A stretch of 64,000 bases of DNA from Aidingimonas halophila (lineage in GTDB: Bacteria > Pseudomonadota > Gammaproteobacteria > Pseudomonadales > Halomonadaceae). Made by a program: the position numbers and the translations under genes. The stretch covers positions 1-64,000 of the forward strand of contig NZ_FNNI01000008.1 of NCBI RefSeq assembly GCF_900106955.1. The letters run 5' to 3'. The notes beneath the pieces were generated by a model, which was not told where the DNA came from, did no database searches, and saw only the letters and a program-made list of their open reading frames with translations. Numbering within the stretch: the first letter of the stretch is position 1; every line of letters starts with the position of its first letter. Positions 63,862 to 64,000 of this stretch are shown here, piece after piece.

Positions 63862-64000
63862 ATGTTGCAATATCGGTATTGGGCAAAAGCCAAACCAGGA
63901 GGCGAGGGAGCACAATGCCATTTGCTGCCTTACCACAGTCTGGACGTGGCTGCTGTGGGCTGGCTGCTTCTGGCACCGGAGCGCCCACTGACGCAATTGC
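63862..64000 (+). CDS. cas3: CRISPR-associated helicase/nuclease Cas3, N-terminal part (truncated by window edge)
   Basis: ATG 63862 is preceded by AGGGAAG. The 46 visible codons read MLQYRYWAKAKPGGEGAQ, then CHLLPYHSLDVAAVGWLLL. The block YWxK...HLLxYHxLDVAAV is the N-terminal start of the HD nuclease domain of Cas3 in type I-E systems (E. coli Cas3: YWGK...HLLIYHCLDVAAV). The helicase domain, Cascade genes and CRISPR array would lie to the right. Type I-E is preferred but another type I subtype is possible from this little sequence. Confidence 0.78.
   Translation, partial: MLQYRYWAKAKPGGEGAQCHLLPYHSLDVAAVGWLLLAPERPLTQL

Noticed and set aside
63717-64000. CRISPR repeats near the cas3 start
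   Set aside because: No direct repeats of 25-40 bases with spacers are present in the visible sequence; the array, if any, is outside the window.

Overview
The window looks like a chromosomal segment of a moderately halophilic gammaproteobacterium, most likely Halomonadaceae (Halomonas/Chromohalobacter-like). The grounds are high G+C coding DNA, very acidic exported proteins, a carnitine-to-glycine-betaine pathway with a BCCT transporter, and many compact catabolic operons with Gammaproteobacteria-type family members. This is inference from protein families; no rRNA or tRNA gene was seen.

Layout. 1-7027: cargo end of a type VI secretion (T6SS) cluster: VgrG C-terminus, DUF4123 adaptor/chaperone, large VasX/MIX-type membrane effector, probable membrane immunity protein, then an AT-richer stretch with decayed DNA and an orphan membrane protein. 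7103-15412: carnitine catabolism (cdhC-cdhA-cdhB plus an esterase on the minus strand; divergent BCCT transporter, CocE-like hydrolase and LysR regulator). 15484-18715: M42 aminopeptidase, CopC/CopD and a small exported protein. 18742-26940: an unassigned catabolic locus in which the two halves of the tomato Tm-1 type protein (UPF0261 and PEP-hydrolase-like TIM barrel) are encoded with an SRPBCC protein and a complete branched-chain-amino-acid-type ABC importer, with an AraC regulator.

27113-40397: mixed housekeeping and accessory genes (RmuC, chemoreceptor, small lipoproteins, FMN reductase, D,D-carboxypeptidase with SPOR domain, SDR, relics of zinc-homeostasis genes cobW and znuA, DMT permease, NlpC/P60 lipoprotein, RHH protein, a two-gene GMC dehydrogenase, glyoxalase I). 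40414-45356: asparagine/aspartate utilisation operon (AGCS symporter, AspA, AnsA) with a divergent HTH regulator. 45384-53211: LysR-DoxX-YgiD cluster, an ABC exporter with AttH-like lipocalin, and a SMP-30/gluconolactonase-like protein.

53345-56178: a zinc-uptake operon (small membrane ORF, ATPase, permease, His-rich binding protein) behind a perfect Zur-box-like palindrome. 56439-57975: HTH-ImmA/IrrE protein overlapping a PIN-domain gene, a toxin-antitoxin-like pair. 57952-60867: a T6SS PAAR effector with its membrane immunity gene, followed by an orphan toxin tip with a second immunity gene and a third decayed tip. 61014-62770: exported protein and glycerophosphodiesterase. 62850-64000: WYL-domain regulator divergent from the 5' end of a cas3 gene, so a type I (probably I-E) CRISPR-Cas locus begins at the right edge.

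The signals most worth following are the tandem toxin-tip/immunity array, the Tm-1-like catabolic locus, and the WYL regulator paired with cas3.
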